Below are positions 56,558 to 64,000 of a DNA stretch of 64,000 bases, one piece after another. The DNA comes from Microtetraspora sp. NBRC 16547 (GTDB lineage Bacteria > Actinomycetota > Actinomycetes > Streptosporangiales > Streptosporangiaceae). The stretch's first letter is position 1. Each line of letters opens with the position of its first letter. The position numbers were made by a program, and so were the translations under genes. Where the stretch lies: the NCBI RefSeq assembly GCF_030268965.1, contig NZ_BSSE01000010.1:148849-212848 (forward strand). Direction: 5' to 3'. The notes under the pieces are model-generated. The model had not been told where the DNA came from. It ran no database searches and worked only from the letters and a program-made list of their open reading frames with translations.

Positions 56558-58489
56558 ATGACATCAGGAACTCCGCCCAGGTTCGAAGGCGGGCAGTGGA
56601 TCGTCAGCCGGCACGCCGAGGTGTGCGCGGTGCTCTCCGACGAGCGGTTCGTCGTCCCCGTCCCCGCGTGCGCTCACGATGGGACGGAGCTGGGGATGAG
56701 GTGGCTGCGCGGCGCGGTCAGCCGCTTCAGCAACGGCCGTCGCCACGCGGCCCGGCGTCGCGACGCCGTCGACGCGCTCGCGTCCCTGGACCTGGTACGG
56801 CTGCGTGCCATGGCCGGCGAACAGGCGCGGGAGTCGCTTCTGGCGGGCTCGGGCCTTGACACGATCTCCAGGCGGGTGCCAGTGGCCGTACTGGCGACCG
56901 CACTCGGCGCTCCACGCGGTGCCGAGGTCGCCGAACTCGTCGGTGTGATCGCCGAGGCGTACTTCCCCGGGACCGGGCCCGACGCCCCGGCGGACGAGGC
57001 GCTGGTACGGCTGGCGCACCTGCTGGGCGACCCGAATCCGCAAGTTCTTGCCACCACCGTCATGCTGCTGGTCCAGGCGTGCGACTCCACCGCCGGACTG
57101 ATCCGCGACGCCGCCCGGCACCTGAGCGGACATCCTGATCCGGCTGGGATCGACGACCTACTGGCGGAGACCCTGCGCCATGATCCGCCCGTTAAGGCCA
57201 TGCGGCGCGTGGCCACGGAACGGGTGACGCTCGGCGGCGTCGACGTCGAAGCAGGTGCGGTGGTCGTGCTCGACCTGGTCGCCGCCAACAGGGACGCTTC
57301 GGTGTTCGCCCACCCCGACCGGTTCGCCCCGGGGCGCTCCTCGGCTCATCTCACGTTCGGCCATGGCCTCCGGCCGTGCCCCGGCGATCACATGGCCCTG
57401 GCCCTGGCGGCGGGGGTCCTCGACGCGCTCGCGGAAGACCGCTGCACCCGCCGCACCCGTCGCACCCGCCGCACAGCGCGTACGGCGGGCGGCCGGGACT
57501 TCGGGCTGTTCAGGGAGATGCACCACGGGCGGGGGCCGTTGGTGTTGCCCAACGCGTGGGACTTCGCGTCGGCGGCGATGTTGGTCGAGGCCGGCTTCGC
57601 GGCAGTGGGGACGACGAGCCTCGGCGTGGCGGGGGCGGTCGGGAAGCCGGACGCGGCAGGGGAGACGAGGGAGGAGACGGTGGCGCTCGCCCGGCGGCTG
57701 ACGGGGCTGCCGTGCATGGTGACCGTGGACATCGAGGGCGGTTTCGGGGGAAACCCGCGGCAAGTGGGTGACCTGGCGGCCGAACTGGCCGCGGTCGGCG
57801 TGGTGGGGGTGAACCTGGAGGACGGGCGGCCTGACGGGGGTCTCGCCCCCGTGCCCGCCGTGCAGGATCTGATCGCGGCGATCAAGGCAGCGGTGCCGGA
57901 CATGTTCGTCAACGCTCGGACCGACACGTTCTGGCTCGGCACCGTCCCGGCGACCGAAGAGGATCCGGCCGGATCGGCCCGGCAGGCGATGGTGGAGGAG
58001 GCCCTGGCCAGGGGCCGGGCCTACGCGGAGGCGGGAGCCGACGGAATCTTCGCACCCGGGGTGGCGGAGGAGGGGGACATCCGGGCACTCGTGGGCGGTG
58101 TCGACGTGCCGGTGAACGTGCTGTTCCTGCCGGGGAGGCACACCGTGAAGAGACTGGCGGAACTGGGGGTGCGGCGGGTGAGCTGCGGCTCGTTGCTCTT
58201 CCGGGCGGCGCTGGAGGCCGCGGTGACCACCGCGCTGGCCGTCGCGGAGGGCGAGCCCGTCGCCGCCGGCCTCCCCACTTACGACCGGATCCAAGCCCTC
58301 CTGACCCCCAGACAGGGCTCCGACGCCGCGGCGCGCGCTACCGAGTTGATCGATGCGACCGCCAAGGCACTCGGACGTCCTCGGACGGCACAGGGCCGGC
58401 GTGACCTCGAAGAGTCTCGAAGAGTGCGGTGCAGTCCCGCTACAGGTGATTTCCAAGAAATCAGCAAGCGCCGGGTGAGAGAAAGGTGA
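56558..58489 (+). CDS. Short cytochrome P450 fused in frame to a PEP mutase/isocitrate lyase-family domain
   Basis: A 643-residue ORF. Residues 1-295 are P450: WIVSRHAEVCAVLSDERFVV near the N-terminus, I-helix QACDSTAGL (about 170-178), ExxR in LAETLRHDPP (about 204-207), heme loop FGHGLRPCPGDH (Cys about 275). The usual first 40 and last 40-50 residues are missing. A linker of 9-bp repeats (RTRRTRRT, about 300-312) leads to a complete PEPM/ICL domain: GPLVLPNAWDFASAAMLVEA (about 328-347), VDIEGGFGG (about 392-400), GVNLEDG, NARTDTFW (about 450-457). No stop separates them. ATG 56558 has a weak ribosome-binding site. Confidence 0.76.
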   Translation: MTSGTPPRFEGGQWIVSRHAEVCAVLSDERFVVPVPACAHDGTELGMRWLRGAVSRFSNGRRHAARRRDAVDALASLDLVRLRAMAGEQARESLLAGSGLDTISRRVPVAVLATALGAPRGAEVAELVGVIAEAYFPGTGPDAPADEALVRLAHLLGDPNPQVLATTVMLLVQACDSTAGLIRDAARHLSGHPDPAGIDDLLAETLRHDPPVKAMRRVATERVTLGGVDVEAGAVVVLDLVAANRDASVFAHPDRFAPGRSSAHLTFGHGLRPCPGDHMALALAAGVLDALAEDRCTRRTRRTRRTARTAGGRDFGLFREMHHGRGPLVLPNAWDFASAAMLVEAGFAAVGTTSLGVAGAVGKPDAAGETREETVALARRLTGLPCMVTVDIEGGFGGNPRQVGDLAAELAAVGVVGVNLEDGRPDGGLAPVPAVQDLIAAIKAAVPDMFVNARTDTFWLGTVPATEEDPAGSARQAMVEEALARGRAYAEAGADGIFAPGVAEEGDIRALVGGVDVPVNVLFLPGRHTVKRLAELGVRRVSCGSLLFRAALEAAVTTALAVAEGEPVAAGLPTYDRIQALLTPRQGSDAAARATELIDATAKALGRPRTAQGRRDLEESRRVRCSPATGDFQEISKRRVRER

Positions 58490-58548
58490 CACACGGCCGC
58501 CAGGCCGCCGACGTCAGGCCCGCGGGCCAGGAGAGAAAGAGCAGGACG

Positions 58549-59964
58549 ATGAGCGTCATCACCGGCGACCCGGCGGGGCTGTCACGCGAAGCGGAATCGC
58601 TTCGACGGGAGGTGGACGGCCCGGTGCTGCTGCCCGGGGACGAGGGCTTCACCACCGAAGTGACCGGATTCAACGTGGCGATCCGCCACACCCCGGCCCT
58701 GGTGGTCGGCGCCACCGGCGTGGGGGACGTCCAGGCCGCCGTGCGCTTCGCCGCCCGCCAGGGGCTGCCGGTCGCGGTCCAGGCCACCGGCCACGGCGCC
58801 GTGATGCCCGTCGACGGCGCCGTGCTGATCACGACCGGGCGGATGCACGCCGTCACGGTGGACCCGTCGGCGTGTACCGCCACGATCGCCGCGGGCACGA
58901 CGTGGGCCGAGGTCATCGAGCACACCACGCCGCACGGCCTGGCGCCGTTGTGCGGCTCGGCGCCGGGCGTCGGGGCGATCGGCTACACCCTCGGCGGCGG
59001 CACCGGGCCGATCGCCCGCACGTACGGCTTCGCCGCCGACCACGTGCGCGAGCTCACCCTCGTCACCGCGGACGGCCAAGCCCGGACTGTCGACGCGGTC
59101 CGCGAGCCGGACCTGTTCTGGGCACTGCGCGGCGGCAAGGGCAGCTTCGGCGTGGTCACCTCGATGACCATCGATCTCTTCCCCGTAGCCACGCTGTACG
59201 GCGGCGGGATCTTCTTCCCGGCGGAGGACGCGTCACGCGTGCTGCACGCCTACCGCGACTGGGTCGGCACCCTGCCGGAGACCACCACGACCTCCGTCGC
59301 GCTGCTCCGGCTGCCGCCGCTGCCCGAGCTGCCCCCGATGCTGCGCGGCCGGTTCGTGGCCCACCTGCGGTTCGCGCACATCGGCGAGGCGCACGAGGGG
59401 GAGCGGCTGCTCGCCCCCATGCGCGCCGTCGGCAGCCCGCTCATCGACGCTGTCGCCCCGATGCCCTTCGCCGCGATCGGCTCCATCCACCAGGACCCGA
59501 CCGACCCCATGCCCTCCTGGGAGCGAGGGGCGTTGCTCCGCGAGCTCACCGCGGACACCGTCGACGCGATCCTCGCCACCGCCGGGCCGGAAGTGGAGGC
59601 GCCCTTCGCCGTGGTCGAGGTGCGCCACCTCGGCGGGGCGCTGGCCCGGCCCGCGCGGCCGGAGAACGCCGTCGGAGGACGGGACGCCGCGTTCTCCCTG
59701 CTGATCATCGGCGCTCCCGTGCCGGAGCTCTTCGCGTCCGTGATCCCCGGCGCCGCCGGGGCCCTGATCGGCGCCGTGGAACCGTGGCTGACCGGAGGAT
59801 GCCTGCTGAACTTCCAGGGAACGGCGACGCGCCCCGAGGAGATCGCCCGGGTCTGGCCCCGGCCGGTGCTGCGCAGGCTCGCCCGGCTGAGGGAGGTCCA
59901 CGACCCCCAGCGCGTGTTCCGGTTCGGCCACGCCGTACCCGATCTCCCGGAGGGCGAGGACTGA
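58549..59964 (+). CDS. FAD-binding oxidase (BBE/berberine-bridge-like, PCMH family)
   Basis: A 471-residue flavoprotein: PALVVGATGVGDVQAAVRFA (about 46-65), QATGHGAVMPVDGAVLITTG (about 75-94, His for covalent FAD), CGSAPGVGAIGYTLGGGTGP (about 141-160), and the C-terminal BBE motif DPQRVFRFGHAV. No signal peptide is evident. ATG 58549 has CAGGA and GGAGAG upstream; in-frame extension of 21 residues is not family-like. It follows the P450 fusion by 59 bp and may be co-transcribed with it. Substrate unknown. Confidence 0.88.
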   Translation: MSVITGDPAGLSREAESLRREVDGPVLLPGDEGFTTEVTGFNVAIRHTPALVVGATGVGDVQAAVRFAARQGLPVAVQATGHGAVMPVDGAVLITTGRMHAVTVDPSACTATIAAGTTWAEVIEHTTPHGLAPLCGSAPGVGAIGYTLGGGTGPIARTYGFAADHVRELTLVTADGQARTVDAVREPDLFWALRGGKGSFGVVTSMTIDLFPVATLYGGGIFFPAEDASRVLHAYRDWVGTLPETTTTSVALLRLPPLPELPPMLRGRFVAHLRFAHIGEAHEGERLLAPMRAVGSPLIDAVAPMPFAAIGSIHQDPTDPMPSWERGALLRELTADTVDAILATAGPEVEAPFAVVEVRHLGGALARPARPENAVGGRDAAFSLLIIGAPVPELFASVIPGAAGALIGAVEPWLTGGCLLNFQGTATRPEEIARVWPRPVLRRLARLREVHDPQRVFRFGHAVPDLPEGED

Positions 59965-59975
59965 CCCTCCGGGAG
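59944..59975. terminator. Terminator hairpin across the FAD-oxidase stop codon
   Basis: CTCCCGGAGGG and CCCTCCGGGAG, perfect 11-bp arms, 10-base loop, between two convergent genes. Confidence 0.62.
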
Positions 59976-59999
59976 GGCCTCCACGGGGCACCGTGAACG

Positions 60000-60248
60000 T
60001 CAGGCGCCCAGATCGTGTACGACGTTGTCGAGCCGCTCCGCCAGCAGGTCGAGCTGCTGGTCGGTGATCGTGTCCCCGTGGAGGTGCGCCGTCAGGTCAC
60101 GGCGGCGGGCGATGATCAGCCTCCGGTGCACCTCGTCGATCTCCGCGTCCGGCAGGACGAGGCACTCCCCGCGGACGAACACCAGTGCCGTGTCGGGATC
60201 CGGCGCCTCGATCAGCCGCCGGACGCACTCTCGGTCGATGAAGGCCAT
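60000..60248 (-). CDS. Small hypothetical protein (82 residues)
   Basis: Acidic, mostly helical protein: MAFIDRECVRRLIEAPDPDT, LVFVRGECLVLPDAEIDEVH, LIIARRRDLTAHLHGDTITD, DLLAERLDNVVHDLGA. GGGAGG sits six bases before ATG 60248 (a GTG at 60251 is closer to the site). It is divergent from the sigma-factor gene by about 210 bp. No family recognised; composition is protein-like throughout. Confidence 0.6.
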   Translation of the reverse strand: MAFIDRECVRRLIEAPDPDTALVFVRGECLVLPDAEIDEVHRRLIIARRRDLTAHLHGDTITDQQLDLLAERLDNVVHDLGA

Positions 60249-60457
60249 CACATTCCTCCCTCTGTCGCGGGCATCGTGTCGCGGTCGCCGTGTTGTGGTG
60301 CCGTGTCGCCGCCGTGTGGTGGCAGGCGTCCGCTACCCGACGGGCGCGGGCGAAACTCGCCGAGATGGAATGCCGGGGAACCTGCTGGGTAGGCGGACGT
60401 GGAAGAACCCGGGGGAGCCGCCTGGGATGCCACCTGGGGAACGAAGAGGTGACCAGG

Positions 60458-61489
60458 ATGCGCGGACATGCGGGCACCGGCCGCGCGGAGCCGCACGAGC
60501 CCTTCGACGAGCAGGACCTGCTCGGCCAGTACCTGCGCCAGATCGGCAGGACGCCGCTCCTCACCGCCCAAGAGGAGGTGGATCTCGCCAAGCGCATCGA
60601 GGCAGGGCTGTACGCCGAGCACCTGATCGAGCAGGCGGAGGCCGGTGCGGCAGAGGCCCCAGAGCGCGGCGACACCACTGGGAAGGATCTGGCGGGCGCC
60701 GTCCCTGAGCCGAAAGCCTCCGAGCGGAGCGACCTGGAAGAGCTGAAGGAGCTCGTCAGGGACGGCGACACCGCCAAGGACCACATGCTCCGCGCCAACC
60801 TCCGGCTCGTCGTCGCCGCCGCCAAGAAATACGGCCACCGGGGATGGCCGCTCCTGGACGTCATCCAGGAAGGGAACCTCGGCCTGATCAGGGCGGTCGA
60901 GAAGTTCGACTACGCCAAGGGCTTCAAGTTCTCGACCTATGCCATGTGGTGGATCCGCCAGTCCATCGAACGCGGCCTGGCGGACAAGAGCCGCACGGTC
61001 CGGCTTCCGGTGCACATCCTCGAACAGCTCTCCAAGGTGACCCGCGCGGAACGTCACCTCGAAGGCCACCTCGGCCACGAGCCGACCGAAGAGGAGGTGG
61101 CCGCGGCCGCCGGGCAGTCCGTCGAGACGCTCGCCGAGCTGCGCCGCCTGGCCCACGACACAGTCAGCCTGGACATGGTCGTCGGCGAGGACGGCGAGAC
61201 GAGAATCGGCGACCTGATCGCCGACGCCGAGGTCGTCCCCGTCTCCGAGGTGCTGGAATGCCGGGTGCTCGCCGAACAGCTGCGGTCCCTCGTCGACATG
61301 CTGCCCGACCGTGAGGCGTACATCGTCACCCTGCGGTACGGCCTCGGCGACGGGAGGACGCACACCTACCAGGAGATCGGCGACCGGCTCGGGCTCACCC
61401 GGGAGCGGATTCGCCAGCTCGAACGGCAGGCTTTGCGGTCGCTGCGGCAACCGGAGCATATCGAGCCGCTGCTTTCCTGGGCGGGCTGA
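60458..61489 (+). CDS. RpoD/SigB-type (group 2) sigma-70 factor
   Basis: A 343-residue sigma factor. Region 1.2 DEQDLLGQYLRQIGRTPLLT (about 16-35), regions 2.1-2.4 LRLVVAAAKKYGHRGWPLLD, VIQEGNLGLIRAVEKFDYAK, GFKFSTYAMWWIRQSI (about 109-165), region 3, and region 4 HTYQEIGDRLGLTRERIRQL then ERQALRSLR (about 304-332). Region 1.1 is absent, so it is not the primary housekeeping factor; HrdA/C/D- or SigB-like role. ATG 60458 has GAGGTGA upstream; GTG 60449 is possible. Confidence 0.91.
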   Translation: MRGHAGTGRAEPHEPFDEQDLLGQYLRQIGRTPLLTAQEEVDLAKRIEAGLYAEHLIEQAEAGAAEAPERGDTTGKDLAGAVPEPKASERSDLEELKELVRDGDTAKDHMLRANLRLVVAAAKKYGHRGWPLLDVIQEGNLGLIRAVEKFDYAKGFKFSTYAMWWIRQSIERGLADKSRTVRLPVHILEQLSKVTRAERHLEGHLGHEPTEEEVAAAAGQSVETLAELRRLAHDTVSLDMVVGEDGETRIGDLIADAEVVPVSEVLECRVLAEQLRSLVDMLPDREAYIVTLRYGLGDGRTHTYQEIGDRLGLTRERIRQLERQALRSLRQPEHIEPLLSWAG

Positions 61490-61636
61490 TCCGGGGTGGC
61501 CTGGGCGCCCTCCGACGGCCCTCCGACGCGACGAGCTGGCGCGCCTCGCTTCCCCGTCACGAGACACTGGTGATCGTGGTCGACAACGGTGCCGGGGCGC
61601 CGCGGCCGTCACCTGGCTGAGTTCTCGATGCACGTC

Positions 61637-62116
61637 TTAACGGACGTCCTGGCGCAACGGGTGGTCGACAGGGACCTCGACCAGCACGATGCGTACGCCA
61701 TCGGGGTCCTCGATCCACATCTCGGCGAGTCCCCACGGCTCCGTCCGGGGCGGGCGGACTATGGTCACCCCCGCGTCCCGTAGCCGGCGATGCTCCGCCT
61801 CCAGATCGCGTACCTGGAGCCAGATCTCGACGCTGTGACCACCGCTGTGACCACCGCTGTGACCACCGCTGTGACCACCGCTGTGACCACCGCTGTGACC
61901 ACCGCTGTCACTGCCGTGCCCAACGTGCTCGTCACTGTGCTCGTCACTGTGCCCGGAGACTTCCAGGAAGCCCTGCCCGAGAAAGAACACGATGCCCCGC
62001 CCCTGCGGGGGCCCGAACTCGCGGTAGACGGCCAGACCCAGCACGTCTCGGTAGAAGTTCTGGCTCGCACCGAGGTCCAGAGGGCGGATCAGTATCCGGC
62101 TGCTCAGTACTTCCAT
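61637..62116 (-). CDS. VOC-family (glyoxalase/bleomycin-resistance fold) protein with expanded SGGH repeat
   Basis: A 159-residue VOC protein: RILIRPLDLGASQNFYRDVL (about 7-26), GIVFFLGQGFLEVSG, then VEIWLQVRDLEAEHRRLRDA (about 96-115) and AEMWIEDPDGVRIVLVEVP. Normally the fourth strand runs directly into the second module; here a His/Gly/Ser/Asp insertion of about 38 residues (HSDEHSDEH..., then six SGGH units) lies at the hairpin between them. AAGGA precedes the ATG. The insert could bind metal or be neutral repeat expansion. Confidence 0.86.
   Translation of the reverse strand: MEVLSSRILIRPLDLGASQNFYRDVLGLAVYREFGPPQGRGIVFFLGQGFLEVSGHSDEHSDEHVGHGSDSGGHSGGHSGGHSGGHSGGHSGGHSVEIWLQVRDLEAEHRRLRDAGVTIVRPPRTEPWGLAEMWIEDPDGVRIVLVEVPVDHPLRQDVR
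61831..61902. repeat. 12-bp tandem repeat, six perfect copies, in the VOC coding sequence
   Basis: CGCTGTGACCAC repeated six times without a mismatch, followed by a partial copy. Read on the minus strand as repeating Gly-His-Ser-Gly. The period is a multiple of three, so copy-number changes keep frame. Confidence 0.92.
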
Positions 62117-62342
62117 GCGTCGGATCCTTCCCCCGGAACACGCAGGTGGCTCAAGGCGATCGCCCCGTTCGCGTCACCTCGCCGAGGGCCATCCACAGGG
62201 TCTGATCATTGCTCACTCGCCGTATGGCCCTGCCGAGCTTTCGACCCCCGACTGGCCACTGGATCAAGGCGGCCGTCAACGCCTGGCGGGACCGCCGCGA
62301 TCGCTGAACCGACCCCTCCATTCCCACGCGAGCAGTACCTGA

Positions 62343-64000
62343 TCAGGCAGGACGGCGACCGATGTAGGTGAATGCCCATCGGTTGTCGCCGACGCGGTGG
62401 AGTTGGTAGCGGTCGGGGTGTTGGTAGCGGTCGCGGTTGTGGAATTGGCAGGTGGGTCCGAGGTTGTCGAGGTCGGTGGCGCCTGCGTCGCTCCAGTTTT
62501 GGACGTGGTCGATCTGGCAGAGGTGGGCGGGTAGGTGGCAGTCGTCGACCATGCAGGTGGTGTAGCGGGCGAGGATGGCTCGCCGCTGTGTTCTGGTGGC
62601 GCGGCGGACGGTGCGTCCGACGTCCAGGACCTGTCCTTCGGCGTTCATGACCAGGCGGGTGAGGCTGGAGGTGGATGCCAGTCGGTGGATGTCGGTGACG
62701 GGGAGGAACTGTCCGGTGGCCAGCAGCAGTCCGGGCAGCGTCCGGCCCGAGATCAGCCCGCCAGGGGTCACCCAGTCAGACACCCGCCCCGTCCGCGATG
62801 TGCTCCGCCTACCGCGTGGCCCACTCGCCGTGTCCCGTGACGTGCTTCGCCTGTCCCGCGATGTACTCGCTGTATCTCGCGATGGGCCGCCCGTGGCTTG
62901 CGTCCGGTCTCGTCCGTCCGCTGTCGTGCACGCGTTATCCCGGGTCGTGCCACGACCCTTGCCGGACGGCCCGCGTTCCTGCCCGGGCGTGTTCCGCTCG
63001 CTTGCGGACGGCTCCCGTTCGCGCCGTGCTTTGACCGGCTCTTGTCGTGGCGTGGGCGGCTCATCTGTGTCTGATGCCGAGGCTGTAGCGGGAGGTCCGC
63101 TCTCGGTCCTGGCGCCAGCCGCACTCGCGGCCGCGGTGGTTGCGCCGCTGAGGTGAGCAGCCGTGTGACGCGTCTGGGTGTCATCGGCGGCCGAGTCGCC
63201 AACGGCTGCCGCTGCTCCATCGGTGGCCGCCTCTTGGCCGGTCGTCTTTCCGGCAGCCGTGTCTCGGTCCGCCGCATCCTGCGGCGCGGCCGTGCCTTGC
63301 ATGGTGGCGTCCTGCCTGGCGGTGTGCTGCCCGCTCTGGGCGTGGTCAGTACTCTCCCGGGCTGCCGCGCCCTGGGTGGTGGTGCCGTGGCCGGCTTCGT
63401 CGCAGTCGGCGCTCTCGCGGGCAGCGGTGTTCTCGCGGGCTGTCATGTCTTGTGCGCCGCTGGCCGGGGCGGCCGTGTCGCGGGCAGCCTCCTCGGAGCC
63501 GATGCTGTCGTGGTCGGCACTGTCCGGGGCCGCCACGTCCTGCGTGGCCGCAGCTTGCGCGTCGGCGCCAGGGCCGGAGACACCACGGCCGGAGACGCCG
63601 TGGTCGGAGGCTGCCATGTCGTGCGTGGCCGCCTCTTGCGTGTCGGCGCCCTGGGCCGGGGTGCCCTGAGCCGGGGTGCGCTGGGCCGGGGTGTCGTTGC
63701 CGGGGGCTGCCGGTGGGTCGTCGGGGAGGGACTCGGCGTTGATCAGAACCAGCAGCTCGGTGCCGATCTGGTGTTCCAGCAGCGCGATCAGCGTGTCGGC
63801 GTTCCGCACCCGCAGCGGCCGATCATCACCCTCGGCCTTGGGCTTGGCGTACGCATCCAGCAACGCCCGAAGCCGCGCGCCCGCCTCCCGGGGCAGCCGG
63901 AACTCCCCCTCCAGGCCGCCGGTGGAGCTTTCCCGCACGAGCAGGAAACGCTGCCGGTAGTCGGCCTCGGCGTCATCGGCCTCCCCATCAGGGTTCAGCA
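62343..64000 (-). CDS. DUF222/HNH endonuclease-domain protein, N-terminus outside window
   Basis: The visible 552 codons are open to the right edge. The DUF222 part is RQRFLLVRESSTGGLEGEFR then GARLRALLDAYAKPKAEGDD and ADTLIALLEHQIGTELLVLI (the 13E12-type repeat family). About 300 residues of low-complexity Ala/Thr/Asp/Gln/Ser-rich sequence follow, then the C-terminal part: SDWVTPGGLISGRTLPGLLL, TTCMVDDCHLPAHLCQIDHV (CxxxxC and HV of HNH) and NLGPTCQFHNRD. These families are abundant, mobile-like and of unknown role in actinomycetes. GTG 63938 is not the true start because homology continues upstream. Confidence 0.86.
   Translation of the reverse strand, partial: LNPDGEADDAEADYRQRFLLVRESSTGGLEGEFRLPREAGARLRALLDAYAKPKAEGDDRPLRVRNADTLIALLEHQIGTELLVLINAESLPDDPPAAPGNDTPAQRTPAQGTPAQGADTQEAATHDMAASDHGVSGRGVSGPGADAQAAATQDVAAPDSADHDSIGSEEAARDTAAPASGAQDMTARENTAARESADCDEAGHGTTTQGAAARESTDHAQSGQHTARQDATMQGTAAPQDAADRDTAAGKTTGQEAATDGAAAAVGDSAADDTQTRHTAAHLSGATTAAASAAGARTESGPPATASASDTDEPPTPRQEPVKARREREPSASERNTPGQERGPSGKGRGTTRDNACTTADGRDRTQATGGPSRDTASTSRDRRSTSRDTASGPRGRRSTSRTGRVSDWVTPGGLISGRTLPGLLLATGQFLPVTDIHRLASTSSLTRLVMNAEGQVLDVGRTVRRATRTQRRAILARYTTCMVDDCHLPAHLCQIDHVQNWSDAGATDLDNLGPTCQFHNRDRYQHPDRYQLHRVGDNRWAFTYIGRRPA

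Noticed and set aside
57158..58492. Minus-strand ORF opposite the PEP-mutase domain
   Set aside because: Antisense shadow without family features.
61831..61902. Regular repeats suggesting a CRISPR array
   Set aside because: Directly adjoining 12-bp units without spacers, inside a coding frame.
1..64000. tRNA, rRNA, riboswitch or origin sequences
   Set aside because: Scanned by eye for cloverleaf, TTC-loop, B12/TPP/FMN riboswitch cores and DnaA-box clusters; nothing convincing. A covariance-model scan would be decisive.

Overview
The window is high-GC actinomycete DNA: GC-rich third codon positions, many GTG starts, GTGA/ATGA overlaps inside operons, OmpR-type two-component systems, a DUF222/HNH protein, a group 1h [NiFe] hydrogenase and a KstR2-type steroid regulon. 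Gene content fits a soil actinomycete, plausibly Streptosporangiales (Nonomuraea/Streptosporangium-like). That placement is inferred from gene content only. No rRNA, tRNA, CRISPR array, prophage or replication origin was seen.

Layout. 0-2 kb: the end of one sensor kinase and a complete kinase/regulator pair. 2.2-16.5 kb: catabolism of the last two steroid rings (C and D), flanked by two GT-C-like membrane proteins. This holds an SDR, echA20, ipdA, ipdB, ipdC, a DUF1838 gene, an IpdE1/IpdE2-like acyl-CoA dehydrogenase pair, an enoyl-CoA hydratase, ipdF, kstR2 and fadA6. Two nearly identical operators sit in the two divergent promoters, so one TetR repressor probably controls the block. 17-24.7 kb: a PadR-like gene, then a minus-strand operon for a group 1h (high-affinity, H2-scavenging) hydrogenase with small and large subunits, a NifU-like protein, DUF5947, a basic small protein, DUF6084, a conserved hypothetical and a maturation protease; a 35-residue membrane peptide follows. 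No hyp genes are present.

24.9-29.3 kb: iolD preceded by a fragment of iolC, a NERD-domain protein, a small hypothetical and a PepSY protein. 29.48-32.0 kb: a decayed Tn3-family element (terminal repeat, broken transposase, resolvase remnant, 5-bp target duplication) carrying an SDR and a TetR gene. It appears to have inserted directly behind the stop codon of a histidine kinase, separating that kinase/regulator pair (32-34 kb) from its PepSY partner. 34-36 kb: a membrane protein with a YtrA-type GntR regulator, and an anchored exported protein. Three similar GTTAG-type direct repeats suggest a local regulon of the response regulator.

36-44.3 kb: a LacI-controlled locus with an M20 peptidase on one side and a ribose/nucleoside-type ABC transporter, a phosphotriesterase-family hydrolase, a glutamine-amidotransferase-like protein and a nucleoside hydrolase on the other. 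A palindromic operator sits just behind a good promoter. 44-53 kb: secreted serine protease, a possible 30-residue peptide gene, phosphoglucomutase with a structured leader, a BpsA-like protein, a membrane PP2C phosphatase, and a CBS-domain protein coupled to an ArsB/NhaD-type permease. 53-64 kb: membrane protein, PCuAC copper chaperone, DyP peroxidase, an in-frame cytochrome P450/PEP-mutase-family fusion, an FAD oxidase, a small hypothetical, a sigma-70 factor, a VOC protein with a His-rich tandem repeat, and a DUF222/HNH protein running off the right edge.

Most convincing unusual items: the transposon insertion between two-component system and PepSY gene with the candidate regulon, the P450/PEP-mutase fusion, the iolC remnant in front of iolD, the DUF1838 gene inside a steroid block, the expanded SGGH repeat, and the 30-residue ORF ending at a strong terminator.
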